Shown here one piece after another: positions 43,269-50,899 of a stretch of DNA of 64,000 nucleotides. A program made the position numbers and the translations under genes. The DNA is taken from assembly GCA_965226785.1 (NCBI GenBank), contig CBDDEC010000003.1, positions 744,001 through 808,000 of the forward strand, given 5' to 3'. The notes under the pieces are model-generated. The model had not been told where the DNA came from and ran no database searches. It saw nothing but the letters and a program-made list of their open reading frames with translations. Source of the DNA: CBDDEC01 sp965226785 (GTDB lineage Bacteria > Chloroflexota > Dehalococcoidia > UBA2979). Positions within the stretch are counted from its first letter, which is position 1. Every line of letters begins with the position of its first letter.

Positions 43269-45761
43269 CTACGCCTCGGTGGCCTCGCCTTGCAGCGCGC
43301 CGACGATGCCGCGTTCGATCAGGTCGGCGATCGCCGTCTCGTCGTACCCGAGCTCGCCGAGGATGCGCTCGCTGTCTTCGCCGGCGAGCACGCCCGCGCC
43401 GAGGGTCATCGGCGAGCGTCGCGTGCGTGTCACGGGACCGTGTCGCACCAGTTCGCCCCACTGCCCGTGCTGGCTGACGGTGGTGTACTCGTTGACCTTC
43501 ACGTGCTCGTCGTCGAGCCAGAACTCGCTGGGCACGGGTCCATCGGCGCGCACGCAGCCGAGGCCGACGATCGCGAGCAGCTGCTCCCAGGCGTCGGCGG
43601 TATCGGTCTTGAAGAGCTCGGACAGCAGCGCCGTCAGTTCCTCGGCGTTTGCCGCCCGCGACTCGCGGGTGACGAAGCGCGGATCGATGGACAGCTCGGG
43701 CGCCTCGATGCGGCGGCAGAACTGCTGCCACTCCTTCTCCTGCACCAGGCCGAGGAACACCCACCCCTCGCTGCACTCGTAGAGGCGATAGGTCGGGCCG
43801 GTGCCGAAGAGGTCGGCGTTCGTCTCGCCGCGTGGCTCCTTGCCTTCGTACCAGACGAAGTCGTCGGCGTTGGCCCAGGCGTTCGCGCCGAACATGTCGA
43901 CGAACACCTGCTGCCCCTCGCCGCTCGCGCGAAGCGCGTACAGCGCCAGCAACGTCGAGGCGGCGATCACCGACGAGGTGTTCGGGTCCGGGTTCACCTC
44001 GTTCGCGCGGAAGAGGCGACGTGCCGTTTCGCGGAAGTCGTCGAACGTCTCGTCGGTCTCGGGGATGCCACCCGACTGCCAGAGCGCACCGCCGACGCCG
44101 GCGCCGGGGATCGGGTGGGTCGAGGGGCGGTGAGCGCTCGGCCCGTCCGATCCGTACCCGTTGGCCTGCAGGTAGACGATGTCGGGCTTGATCGCCTTCA
44201 CATCCTCGTAGCCGATGCCGAGCCGCTCCGGAACGCCCGGCCGGTAGTTGTGGATCACCACATCGGTGTGCTCGAGGAGCTGGCGCACGACCGCCTGGCC
44301 CTCCTCGCTCTTGAGGTCGAGGCAGATCGACTCCTTGGAGGCGTTCGTCTTGATCGCGCCAATGCTGCCCATGTTGCGGTAGGGGTCGCCGCCGATCGGC
44401 TCGATCTTGATCACCCGCGCGCCAAGGTCGGCGAGCATAGAGGCGCCGAGCGGCGTTGCAATGATGGTCGCGAACTCGAGAATGGTCACGCCGTCGAGCG
44501 CCGGTTGCGGCTCGCCCTCGCCCGGGCGAGGCTGCCACGGCTGCCGGCCGTCGCCCAGGACCTCGAGCGTGTGCTGGCCGGGGAGGGGGATCGCGCCCTC
44601 GATTGCGCCGGGTGTCGCCGTGAGCTTCGCGAGCAGGCCGAGCTCCTTCATCGGAGCACGCGGCTCGCCCTGGGCGTAGTAGCCGAGCGCTGCCTCGGTG
44701 ACGGAGATGTCCTCCTTCATCTTCAGCGGCCCACGCGGATCCTCGACCTCGATCACGTGCTGGTTCTCGATCATGTCGGGGTCGAGCAGCGCCTCTTGCG
44801 TCGACTGGAACGGGTGCGCCACGACGCCGCCGTGCTCGGAGAAGATCTGCATCCACTCGTCCGCGGTCTTCTCGCGCATGCGGTCGAACATGCGCTCGCG
44901 GAACTCCTCGCGGAACTCCTCGTCCCAGAGCGCGGGTGGGCCAACTGCTCGCGGGTCGGCGTAGACATCGATCAGGTCGGTCGCGGTGAGGAAGTTGTCG
45001 AAGAGGTGCTGGAGCAGGTTGCCCAGCTGGATCCAGCGCCCGTCCTTGGTCGGCACCGGGTGGTAGTTGAGCGTCGGCATGCGGAACGGGTCCGCCCGCG
45101 GGTCGATCTGGAACTCCTCGAGGCCGCGCCGCCGCAGCTGGAGGTGGTAGAGCCCGCCGAGTTCGTAGGGCAACAGGCCCTGCAGCATGCTCGTCTCGAC
45201 GTACTGGCCGAAGCCCAGCCGGTCGCGCGCCAGCAGCCCGGCGAGGATGCCCTGTACCGCTCCCAGTGCAGCCCCGTGGGAGGCGACGTTCACCGCTGCG
45301 AAGGCTGGCCCTTCGCGGTTGGGCAGCCCGGCGAAGGCCGCCATGCGCCCGGCCTTAGCGGCAACCACGCCCTCGTAGCCGGGGTAGCCGACGTACGGGC
45401 CGTAGGGGCCGAAGCCAGAGATCTGGCAGTAGACGAGCCCCACGTTGCGGTAATTCAACACGTCGTAGTCGCAGCCGAGATCGACGGCGGCGTGGCCTCG
45501 ATAGGAGGTGATCACCACGTCGGCGGTCTCGACGAGGGTGAACAGCCGGTCCCGTTCGACCTCGCGGTGGAGGTCCAGCTCGACCGAGCGCTTGCCGCGC
45601 AGCCACATCGGCGCGTTGGCCAGGAAGCGGAAGGGGTCGCCCCCGGGGCGCTCGACCTTGATCACGTCGGCGCCGAAGTCAGCGAGGATCATCGTCGCGA
45701 TGCCGCCGACCGGCCCGTTGGTCAGGTCGATCACGCGAATGTCGCTGAGCGGACCGGCCAC
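43269..45761 (-). CDS. Fused two-domain CaiB/BaiF (family III) CoA-transferase
   Basis: 830 aa, GTG at 45761 with GGAAGGAG upstream; most family III enzymes are about 400 aa. Two repeats are clear: residues 1-405 (LSDIRVIDLTNGPVGGIATM) and 421-830 (LDGVTILEFATIIATPLGAS). Each has the lid and CoA-binding Rossmann-like part. Aligning on the GxGQ motif places Asp592 of domain 2 at the catalytic aspartate, while domain 1 has Ser161/Asn158 there, so only the second half seems active. The two halves could mimic the interlocked dimer of this family. Substrates unknown. Confidence 0.83.
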   Translation of the reverse strand: MAGPLSDIRVIDLTNGPVGGIATMILADFGADVIKVERPGGDPFRFLANAPMWLRGKRSVELDLHREVERDRLFTLVETADVVITSYRGHAAVDLGCDYDVLNYRNVGLVYCQISGFGPYGPYVGYPGYEGVVAAKAGRMAAFAGLPNREGPAFAAVNVASHGAALGAVQGILAGLLARDRLGFGQYVETSMLQGLLPYELGGLYHLQLRRRGLEEFQIDPRADPFRMPTLNYHPVPTKDGRWIQLGNLLQHLFDNFLTATDLIDVYADPRAVGPPALWDEEFREEFRERMFDRMREKTADEWMQIFSEHGGVVAHPFQSTQEALLDPDMIENQHVIEVEDPRGPLKMKEDISVTEAALGYYAQGEPRAPMKELGLLAKLTATPGAIEGAIPLPGQHTLEVLGDGRQPWQPRPGEGEPQPALDGVTILEFATIIATPLGASMLADLGARVIKIEPIGGDPYRNMGSIGAIKTNASKESICLDLKSEEGQAVVRQLLEHTDVVIHNYRPGVPERLGIGYEDVKAIKPDIVYLQANGYGSDGPSAHRPSTHPIPGAGVGGALWQSGGIPETDETFDDFRETARRLFRANEVNPDPNTSSVIAASTLLALYALRASGEGQQVFVDMFGANAWANADDFVWYEGKEPRGETNADLFGTGPTYRLYECSEGWVFLGLVQEKEWQQFCRRIEAPELSIDPRFVTRESRAANAEELTALLSELFKTDTADAWEQLLAIVGLGCVRADGPVPSEFWLDDEHVKVNEYTTVSQHGQWGELVRHGPVTRTRRSPMTLGAGVLAGEDSERILGELGYDETAIADLIERGIVGALQGEATEA

Positions 45762-45884
45762 CTCGACGCTCCTTCCCCCTCGCACGTCGCGCGGCGACCA
45801 CGAGGCGCAGGCGTTCCGCATGGTAGGTCAGCCCGCGCCCGCGTCCCAGCGCGCTCGTCGTGAACCTGGCTACGGCGAGAGCGG

Positions 45885-47127
45885 CTAGCGCCGTCCGCCG
45901 GTCAGCGCGAGCGAGGCGGGTGAGGCGCGCAGTACCAGCATCGAGGCGACGCCGAACGCCGGACCGATGGCGAGCACGGCGAAGGCCACGCCCCAGCCCC
46001 ACTGCTCCTCGAGGATGGGCACGCCGCGGATCGTGATCGCGGTGAGCAGGAAGCCGACGCCGGTCTGGAACGCAAGGGCGCTGCCGCGATAGCGCTCGTC
46101 GGCCAGCTCCGTGATCGCCGTCGAGAACTGCGCCGAGTCGGCCACCACCGTCGATCCCCAGATGATCGCGACGATCGTGACGACGATGACCGTCGCCGGC
46201 AGGAAGCCGATCACGAGCGCCGAGCCACCGCTCACCACCATCGCGATCGAAGTGACCGTGGTGCGCCCGAAGCGTTCCGCGTAGATACCGGCCACCACGC
46301 AGCTGATCGCGCCCAACAGGAACACGCCGAAGACGGCGAACCTCCCGGCCTCGAGATTGAGCAGCGGCAGCGTGCGCTCGCCGTAGACCTCGACGAGGAA
46401 GACCGGCAGCCCACGCCCACATCGCGTAGAGCTCCCACATGTGCCCCAGGTAGCCACCGAGGGCCAGCATCGGCGCGCGTGCCGAGATGCCTCGCCAGAA
46501 GTCGGCGAGCCGGACCACGGCGGGAGGCGTGACATAGGGGCCGTCCTTGACGAAACGCAGCATGATCACGCCGCCGATGGCGGAGAACGCCGAGGCGCCC
46601 AGCATCGCCAGCTGCCACTCCTCGGCGAGCGCTGCGCGCAACAAGTGTGGCGAGCCGGAGCCGAGCGTCAACGCACCGACGACGACGCCGATCGCGAAGC
46701 CGCGCCCCGCGCGATACCAGCCGGACACGACGTGCAGCGCCGGTGGATAGACGCCACCGAGGAAGAAGCCGGTCGCGAACCGGGCGAGCAGCCAGACGGC
46801 GAACGACTCGCTCTCGATCGGTGCGAGGTTGGCGAGCGCGGCCAGCACGGCCGCCGTGAAGAACAGCCGACGCGCGTGTATCCGCTCGGTCAGGTTCGTG
46901 AACGCCGAGGTGAGCGTGCCCGCGACGAAGCCGAACTGCACGGCGATCGTGAGCCAGGCGATCTGACCGTCGTCGAACCCGAAGTCGTCAGCCAACGCGG
47001 CGGCGACAGCGTTTGTGCTGAACCAGACGGAGAGCGCACCGAGGGTCGCCAGCGCGATCCAGCCGAGAGCTCGGCGACGCCCGGCGAGCGCCGCGAGATC
47101 CTCGGCGACCGGTGTGGCTGCGGTCAT
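45885..47127 (-). pseudogene. MFS transporter split by a frameshift
   Basis: The N-terminal half (from ATG 47127, MTAATPVAEDL...ELYAMWAWA) and the C-terminal half (GLPVFLVEVYGERTLPLL...ALTGGRR, ending at 45885) lie in different frames and meet near 46412. Joined, they make a carrier of about 413 aa with twelve spans and FSTNAVAAALADDFGF at TM1, close to the nitrate/sialate-type or related MFS group. One base gained or two lost would explain the break. It lies 124 bp downstream-facing of the CoA-transferase start on the same strand. Confidence 0.7.
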
Positions 47128-47192
47128 GACTTCACCACGATGCGGCTCACCATCGCATGTTCGCCGCGATCCTCGTCACGCTGACGCGGGCT

Positions 47193-48269
47193 TCAGCGCA
47201 CCGCCGTGACCATGCGCCAGCCCGGCGTCGCCGGCGCGCGGCGTCCGAGGTCGCGCGTGACGGCCGCGAACGCCTCAATGTTGGGCACGCGATCCTCGGC
47301 GATGAGGCGCCGGCCGTGCGCGCGGGCAACGTCGCCGGAGTGCGCGGTGCCGCGCGCCTCGGCGAACCCCGCGTCGAGGAGCGCTGCGACGAGCCAGTTG
47401 GTGGTCCAGCGCTGCAGTTCCACCACGAGCGAGCGCTCGGCGTGCGGTGCCAGCCGTTCGAGCAGGGGCACGCCCAGGTCAGAGCCCGCCTCGAGGAGCG
47501 TTTCGCCGAACGCTCGCGGTGCATCGGCCGCCGCGACCAGCGCCTCGCGGTGGATGGCCGCCGCCTCGCCGTTGGCAGGGAGCACGAGAACCGAGCGCCG
47601 CTCCCGCGGCGGGTCCTGGTCGCGGCGCGTGTACTGGTAGAGCAATCGCGGCGAGCCATCGGGTGCGACACCTTCGAGCAACGCGATCGTCTCGAGCCGC
47701 GGGCGTGGCAGCTCCCACACCTGGTACGAGGCGCGCAGCACCCCGCCCGGCCGCAGCACGCGGCCGATCTCACGTAACGCCGCCGATGGGTCGGCCGCCT
47801 CCTCGAGCGAGGCGGCGGCGGTCGCGAGGTCGATCGAAGCGTCAGCCAACGGGAGTCCGGCTGCGTCGCCTGCGATGAACGAGGCGTTCGTGATGCCCAG
47901 CCGGAGCCCGTTCGCCCGACAGACCTCGACGCGCCGCGGCGAGGGGTCGATGCCGATCACCCAGGCGTCGGGGAGCGCGTGCGCCAACGGCAGGGCGGGC
48001 CAGCCGTCGCCGGGACCGACGTCGAGGACCGTACCGCCTGGCGTGGTGGCCGGGAGGTGCGAGGCGTAGTCGGCCACGCGGGCGGCGTCGGCCCAATGCC
48101 GCTCCTGTCGTGGGTCGTACGGCACGTCGACGAAGGAGAGCCGGCCGCTGCCCTGCCGCGGAGCGAGTTCGTAGATGCCGCGCGCGGAACTCGCCGCCTC
48201 GGGCGGTGCGAGTTCACGCCAGCGGCGTTCGAGGGCGGTCGGGTCGAGGTCGCTACTCATCATGGACAT
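47193..48269 (-). CDS. Class I SAM-dependent methyltransferase
   Basis: 358 aa. Motif I VLDVGPGDGWPALPLA (about residues 81-96), IGIDPSPRRVEV, the GDAAGLPLAD acidic loop, and VLRPGGVLRASYQVWELP give the SAM-binding core of the Methyltransf_11/UbiE group. The C-terminal 150 residues are helical and may bind the acceptor. Start ATG at 48269; further ATG codons at 48263 and 48260 are possible. The acceptor substrate is unknown. Confidence 0.85.
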   Translation of the reverse strand: MSMMSSDLDPTALERRWRELAPPEAASSARGIYELAPRQGSGRLSFVDVPYDPRQERHWADAARVADYASHLPATTPGGTVLDVGPGDGWPALPLAHALPDAWVIGIDPSPRRVEVCRANGLRLGITNASFIAGDAAGLPLADASIDLATAAASLEEAADPSAALREIGRVLRPGGVLRASYQVWELPRPRLETIALLEGVAPDGSPRLLYQYTRRDQDPPRERRSVLVLPANGEAAAIHREALVAAADAPRAFGETLLEAGSDLGVPLLERLAPHAERSLVVELQRWTTNWLVAALLDAGFAEARGTAHSGDVARAHGRRLIAEDRVPNIEAFAAVTRDLGRRAPATPGWRMVTAVR

Positions 48270-48272
48270 AGA

Positions 48273-48295
48273 ACGGGGGCGCAGCTGCGCCCCGT
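48273..48295. terminator. Hairpin between MaoC and methyltransferase genes
   Basis: ACGGGGGCGCA pairs with TGCGCCCCGT around a GC loop, leaving one bulged G. It lies 22 bp after the MaoC stop and 4 bp before the methyltransferase start on the minus strand. It could end the MaoC transcript or lower translation of the next gene. Confidence 0.45.
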
Positions 48296-48316
48296 CTCAC
48301 TCGTCAATCGCGGGTG

Positions 48317-48739
48317 CTACGGATCGATGCGAGCGGTCGCCTCGCCGGTGACGACGGCCTGGCCGTCCTGGTTCGAGGTCACCAGCGCCAGGTCGACGAA
48401 GTGCTCGCCGTCCTCCTCGCGGATGCCCTCGACCGTGGCTGCGGCGGTCAGCGAGTCGCCGGGCCAGACCTGCGAGACGAACCGGACACCGAACTTCGTC
48501 AGGCGGCCGTCGCCGACCCAGGTGGTCAGCATCGTCCCCGTCAGGCCCATGCTGAGCATGCCGTGCGCGAACACGCTCGGGTAGCCGCCGATCTCCTTCG
48601 TGAACACCTCGTCGGTGTGCAGCGGGTTGTAGTCGCCGGAGGCGCCGGCGTACTGCACGATCTGCGTCCGGCTGAGGTTGTCGGCGACGAGCTGCTCGTG
48701 CATGTCGCCCACGCTGAGTTCGCTTGCCTTCAGTGGCAT
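48317..48739 (-). CDS. MaoC-like (R)-hydratase, small subunit
   Basis: 140 aa hot-dog protein. It has YAGASGDYNPLHTDEVF, the hydratase-2 motif with catalytic Asp and His, then GYPSVFAHGMLSMGLTG. Lone MaoC halves act with a partner subunit. The immediately upstream gene (10 bp gap) is the N-terminal-like half, so together they form a heteromeric enoyl-CoA or 3-hydroxyacyl-CoA hydratase, like the paired subunits found in steroid side-chain breakdown. Confidence 0.9.
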   Translation of the reverse strand: MPLKASELSVGDMHEQLVADNLSRTQIVQYAGASGDYNPLHTDEVFTKEIGGYPSVFAHGMLSMGLTGTMLTTWVGDGRLTKFGVRFVSQVWPGDSLTAAATVEGIREEDGEHFVDLALVTSNQDGQAVVTGEATARIDP

Positions 48740-48749
48740 CGTTCGCCCC

Positions 48750-49241
48750 CTAGCCCTGGTCCACGACGCGCTCGGTGCGCACGCCCACGGAGCGGGCGGT
48801 GATCACGAGCTCGTCCTTCTCGTCGTAGTACTCCGTGATGGACTCGCTGAACGTCATCTTGCCGGCACGCCGGCCCTCGCGCTCCCAGGTCTTGCCGGGC
48901 TTGTTCACCGCATGCAGGACATCGCCCGTGCGCAGCGGGCGGTGGTACTCGAAGTGCTGCTCGGCGTGGAGGCCGGTGCCGCCACCCCCGCCGCCGCCCT
49001 CGCGCTTCACGCCCGTGGCCTCGCGGCCGGAGCCGAACCACGGCTCGCCGATCCTCGGACGAAGGCCGGCACTGGGGTCGAACTGTGACGAGGCCTGGAC
49101 GAACGTCGGTGGGGCGATCATGCCGCCCGGCTCCGTCGTTTTCGCGTACTCCTCGTCGTAGTAGATCTGGTTCGTGTCACCGACGGCACGGGCGAACATC
49201 ATGATGTGCCCGGCCTCGATCGGGAATCGGTCAACGGCCAT
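48750..49241 (-). CDS. MaoC-like hydratase partner subunit
   Basis: 163 aa. The hot-dog fold is recognisable (GHIMMFARAVGDTNQIYYDEE, then HFEYHRPLRTGDVLHAVNK, TEYYDEKDELVITARSVGV), with Asp/Asn in the GDTNQIYYD motif but no following His, so catalysis probably rests with the small subunit downstream. The central PRIGEPWFGSGREATGVKRE loop has a Gly run (GGGGGG). It is cotranscribed with the small subunit. Confidence 0.85.
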   Translation of the reverse strand: MAVDRFPIEAGHIMMFARAVGDTNQIYYDEEYAKTTEPGGMIAPPTFVQASSQFDPSAGLRPRIGEPWFGSGREATGVKREGGGGGGGTGLHAEQHFEYHRPLRTGDVLHAVNKPGKTWEREGRRAGKMTFSESITEYYDEKDELVITARSVGVRTERVVDQG

Positions 49242-49354
49242 CCTGCTACCTCTCTGCGCGTCGCGCTGGTCTCGCCGCCTGCCCCGGGGCGCACGCGGGC
49301 GCGGACGGATTCTAGCGGGCGTTCGTGCTTGAGGGGACGCTTACACCAGGCACG

Positions 49355-50365
49355 CTAGTCCAGGACCCCAACGTCGCGCATCAGCGCCAGCGTTGCCTTG
49401 AGGTCCTCGAGCCGCCCGAGGTCGATCGACAGCGGCTGCAGCTCATCGATGGAGGGCACGTCTGCGTTCGCTTCGACCGAGGCCACCACCGGGTACTCGT
49501 AGGTCTCGTCTGCGAAGTAGCGCTGCGCCGTGTCGCTGAGCAGGAACGCGACGAGCTCCGCGGCTTCGTCGCGGTGGTCGGCAGCGTCAAGGATGCCGAC
49601 GCCCGCCACGTTGATCAGCGTGCCGACATCGCCCGGTGCGGTGTAGTAGTTGCGCGCGCCAAAGCCCTCGCCTTCCTCCGCGAGGAAGCGGTGGAGGTAG
49701 TAGTGGTTGACGAAGCCGATGTCGACCTCGCCGGCGGCGACGGCGGCGACGGTCGGGGTGTTCTGCGCATACACGATCGGGTCGTTGGCCTGGATGCCCT
49801 CGAGCCAGTCGCGCGCGGCCTGCTCGCCCTCGACGAGGCGCAGCGCGGTCACGAACGCCTGGAACGAGCCGTTCGTCGGCGGCCAGCCGATGCGGCCCGC
49901 CCATTGAGGGTCGGTGAAGTCGAGGATCGATGCCGGCAGATCCTCCGGCGCGAGCCGTTCGGTGTTGTAGACCACCACGCGAGCGCGGCCGGAGACGCCG
50001 ACCCACGCGCCCGAGGGCGCACGCAGCGTCTTCTGCACACGTTCGAGCACCTCGTCGTCGAGCACCGCGAAGAGCCCGGCCGCCTCGACGGCGCCGAGCG
50101 CGCCGGCGTCCTGCGCGAAGAACACGTCTGCGGGGCTGCGGTCGCCCTCCTCGAGCAGCAGTGCCGCCAGCTCCGCGGTACCGCCGTAGCGCACCCGCAC
50201 CTCGATGCCCGTCTCTTCCGTGAACCGTTCGAGGATTGGCGCCACCAGCTCTTCGCTACGGCCGGAGTAAATCGTGACGCTGCGCTCGGCGTCATCGCCA
50301 CAGGCGGCGGCCAGCGTGGCGGCAAGCAGGAGCAAAGGGAGGGCGAGTCGAAGCCATCGCTGCAT
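49355..50365 (-). CDS. Iron(III) ABC transporter substrate-binding lipoprotein
   Basis: 336 aa. Lipobox LAAAC (Cys22) follows the signal. SVTIYSGRSEELVAPILERF and VRVRYGGTAELAALLLEEG match FbpA-type ferric-binding proteins, and the paired tyrosines of HYYLHRF (near residue 220) are the iron ligands. Other landmarks are LDFTDPQWAGRIGWPPTNGS and the C-terminal LSDTAQRYFADETYEYPVV. Transcribed away from the permease/ATPase pair 500 bp away, with its own promoter and an iron-box-like operator. Confidence 0.92.
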   Translation of the reverse strand: MQRWLRLALPLLLLAATLAAACGDDAERSVTIYSGRSEELVAPILERFTEETGIEVRVRYGGTAELAALLLEEGDRSPADVFFAQDAGALGAVEAAGLFAVLDDEVLERVQKTLRAPSGAWVGVSGRARVVVYNTERLAPEDLPASILDFTDPQWAGRIGWPPTNGSFQAFVTALRLVEGEQAARDWLEGIQANDPIVYAQNTPTVAAVAAGEVDIGFVNHYYLHRFLAEEGEGFGARNYYTAPGDVGTLINVAGVGILDAADHRDEAAELVAFLLSDTAQRYFADETYEYPVVASVEANADVPSIDELQPLSIDLGRLEDLKATLALMRDVGVLD

Positions 50366-50409
50366 GGGTCGGATTCCCGGGCGAACGTGGGAGGAGTGTG
50401 CGAGCGAAG

Positions 50410-50438
50410 ATTTTATCTTAGGGCACCCTAATACACAA
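50410..50438 (-). promoter_or_regulatory. Promoter of the iron-binding-protein gene
   Basis: On the minus strand, TTGTGT (50438-50433) and TAAAAT (50415-50410) are separated by exactly 17 bases and lie about 45 bp before the start codon at 50365. The stretch is unusually AT-rich for this genome. It encloses the palindrome described separately. Confidence 0.6.
50418..50431. promoter_or_regulatory. Iron-box-like operator (DtxR/IdeR type)
   Basis: TTAGGGCACCCTAA, an inverted repeat of TTAGGG with a 2-base centre, resembles the outer halves of the DtxR/IdeR consensus (TTAGGxTAGxCTAACCTAA). It lies within the promoter spacer, so a bound repressor would block RNA polymerase. This fits iron-dependent control of an iron importer. 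Confidence 0.6.
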
Positions 50439-50519
50439 GTTCAGTATCAGCGACATCGATCGGCATGAGGACGTTAGTCCCGGATCGGGCTGGACGTCGA
50501 CGCCGAGAAGCGACGGGAG

Positions 50520-50633
50520 CTAGAACAGCCCGCCGGTTCGAATCGCACGCTCGATACCGTAGATCACCAGCAGCACCGCGCTGACGGCGATCCACTTCCA
50601 GTGGTACGGGCCGGGGTCTTCGAGCCAGTTCAT
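50520..50633 (-). CDS. Small single-span membrane protein
   Basis: 37 aa, too short for usual gene calls. MNWLEDPGPYHWKW leads into a hydrophobic span (IAVSAVLLVIYGIE) and a short basic tail (RAIRTGGLF). GAGGTGA lies 6-12 bp before the ATG at 50633, and the stop is at 50520-50522. It reads into the iron-binding-protein promoter region on the same strand. The function is unknown; a membrane accessory or regulatory peptide is possible. Confidence 0.5.
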   Translation of the reverse strand: MNWLEDPGPYHWKWIAVSAVLLVIYGIERAIRTGGLF

Positions 50634-50899
50634 CCGCTGGTCACCTCGACGCTAGCGTAGCGCGGCGCCGGGACAGCGGCACCTTAGTCGTCTCGATTCG
50701 CCGTCGGGACCAAGGTCCCGACCAGCGACCAAGGTAGCGGACGGACGGCAGCGTTCCACCGTCGCGCGGTGATACTCTGCCCATGGATTAGGCGGGGCTG
50801 TATTCCAACGTTCGTCTCCACTACATCGGGAACGATGTCCGCACGACCTGCGGCCAGGAGCCGTGCGGTGAGGATGCGGCCGGAGCGACAGCGGACGGC
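50634..50899. other. Upstream region of the iron permease gene
   Basis: 266 bp with no gene recognised. It contains a perfect 9-2-9 palindrome (listed separately), a repeated GACCAAGGT (50708 and 50727), and TGATACTCTG (50769-50778), which could hold a -10 element for the permease gene. Confidence 0.4.
50703..50722. promoter_or_regulatory. Perfect 20-bp palindrome
   Basis: GTCGGGACC-AA-GGTCCCGAC, perfect over 9 bp each side. It lies between the small membrane protein gene and the iron permease, about 180 bp before the latter's start. It could be an operator; its sequence differs from the TTAGG box on the other side. Confidence 0.5.

Noticed and set aside
14298..45000. Insertion sequences or transposases as a cause of the gene disruptions
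   Set aside because: No transposase, integrase or terminal inverted repeats of IS size were found by eye.
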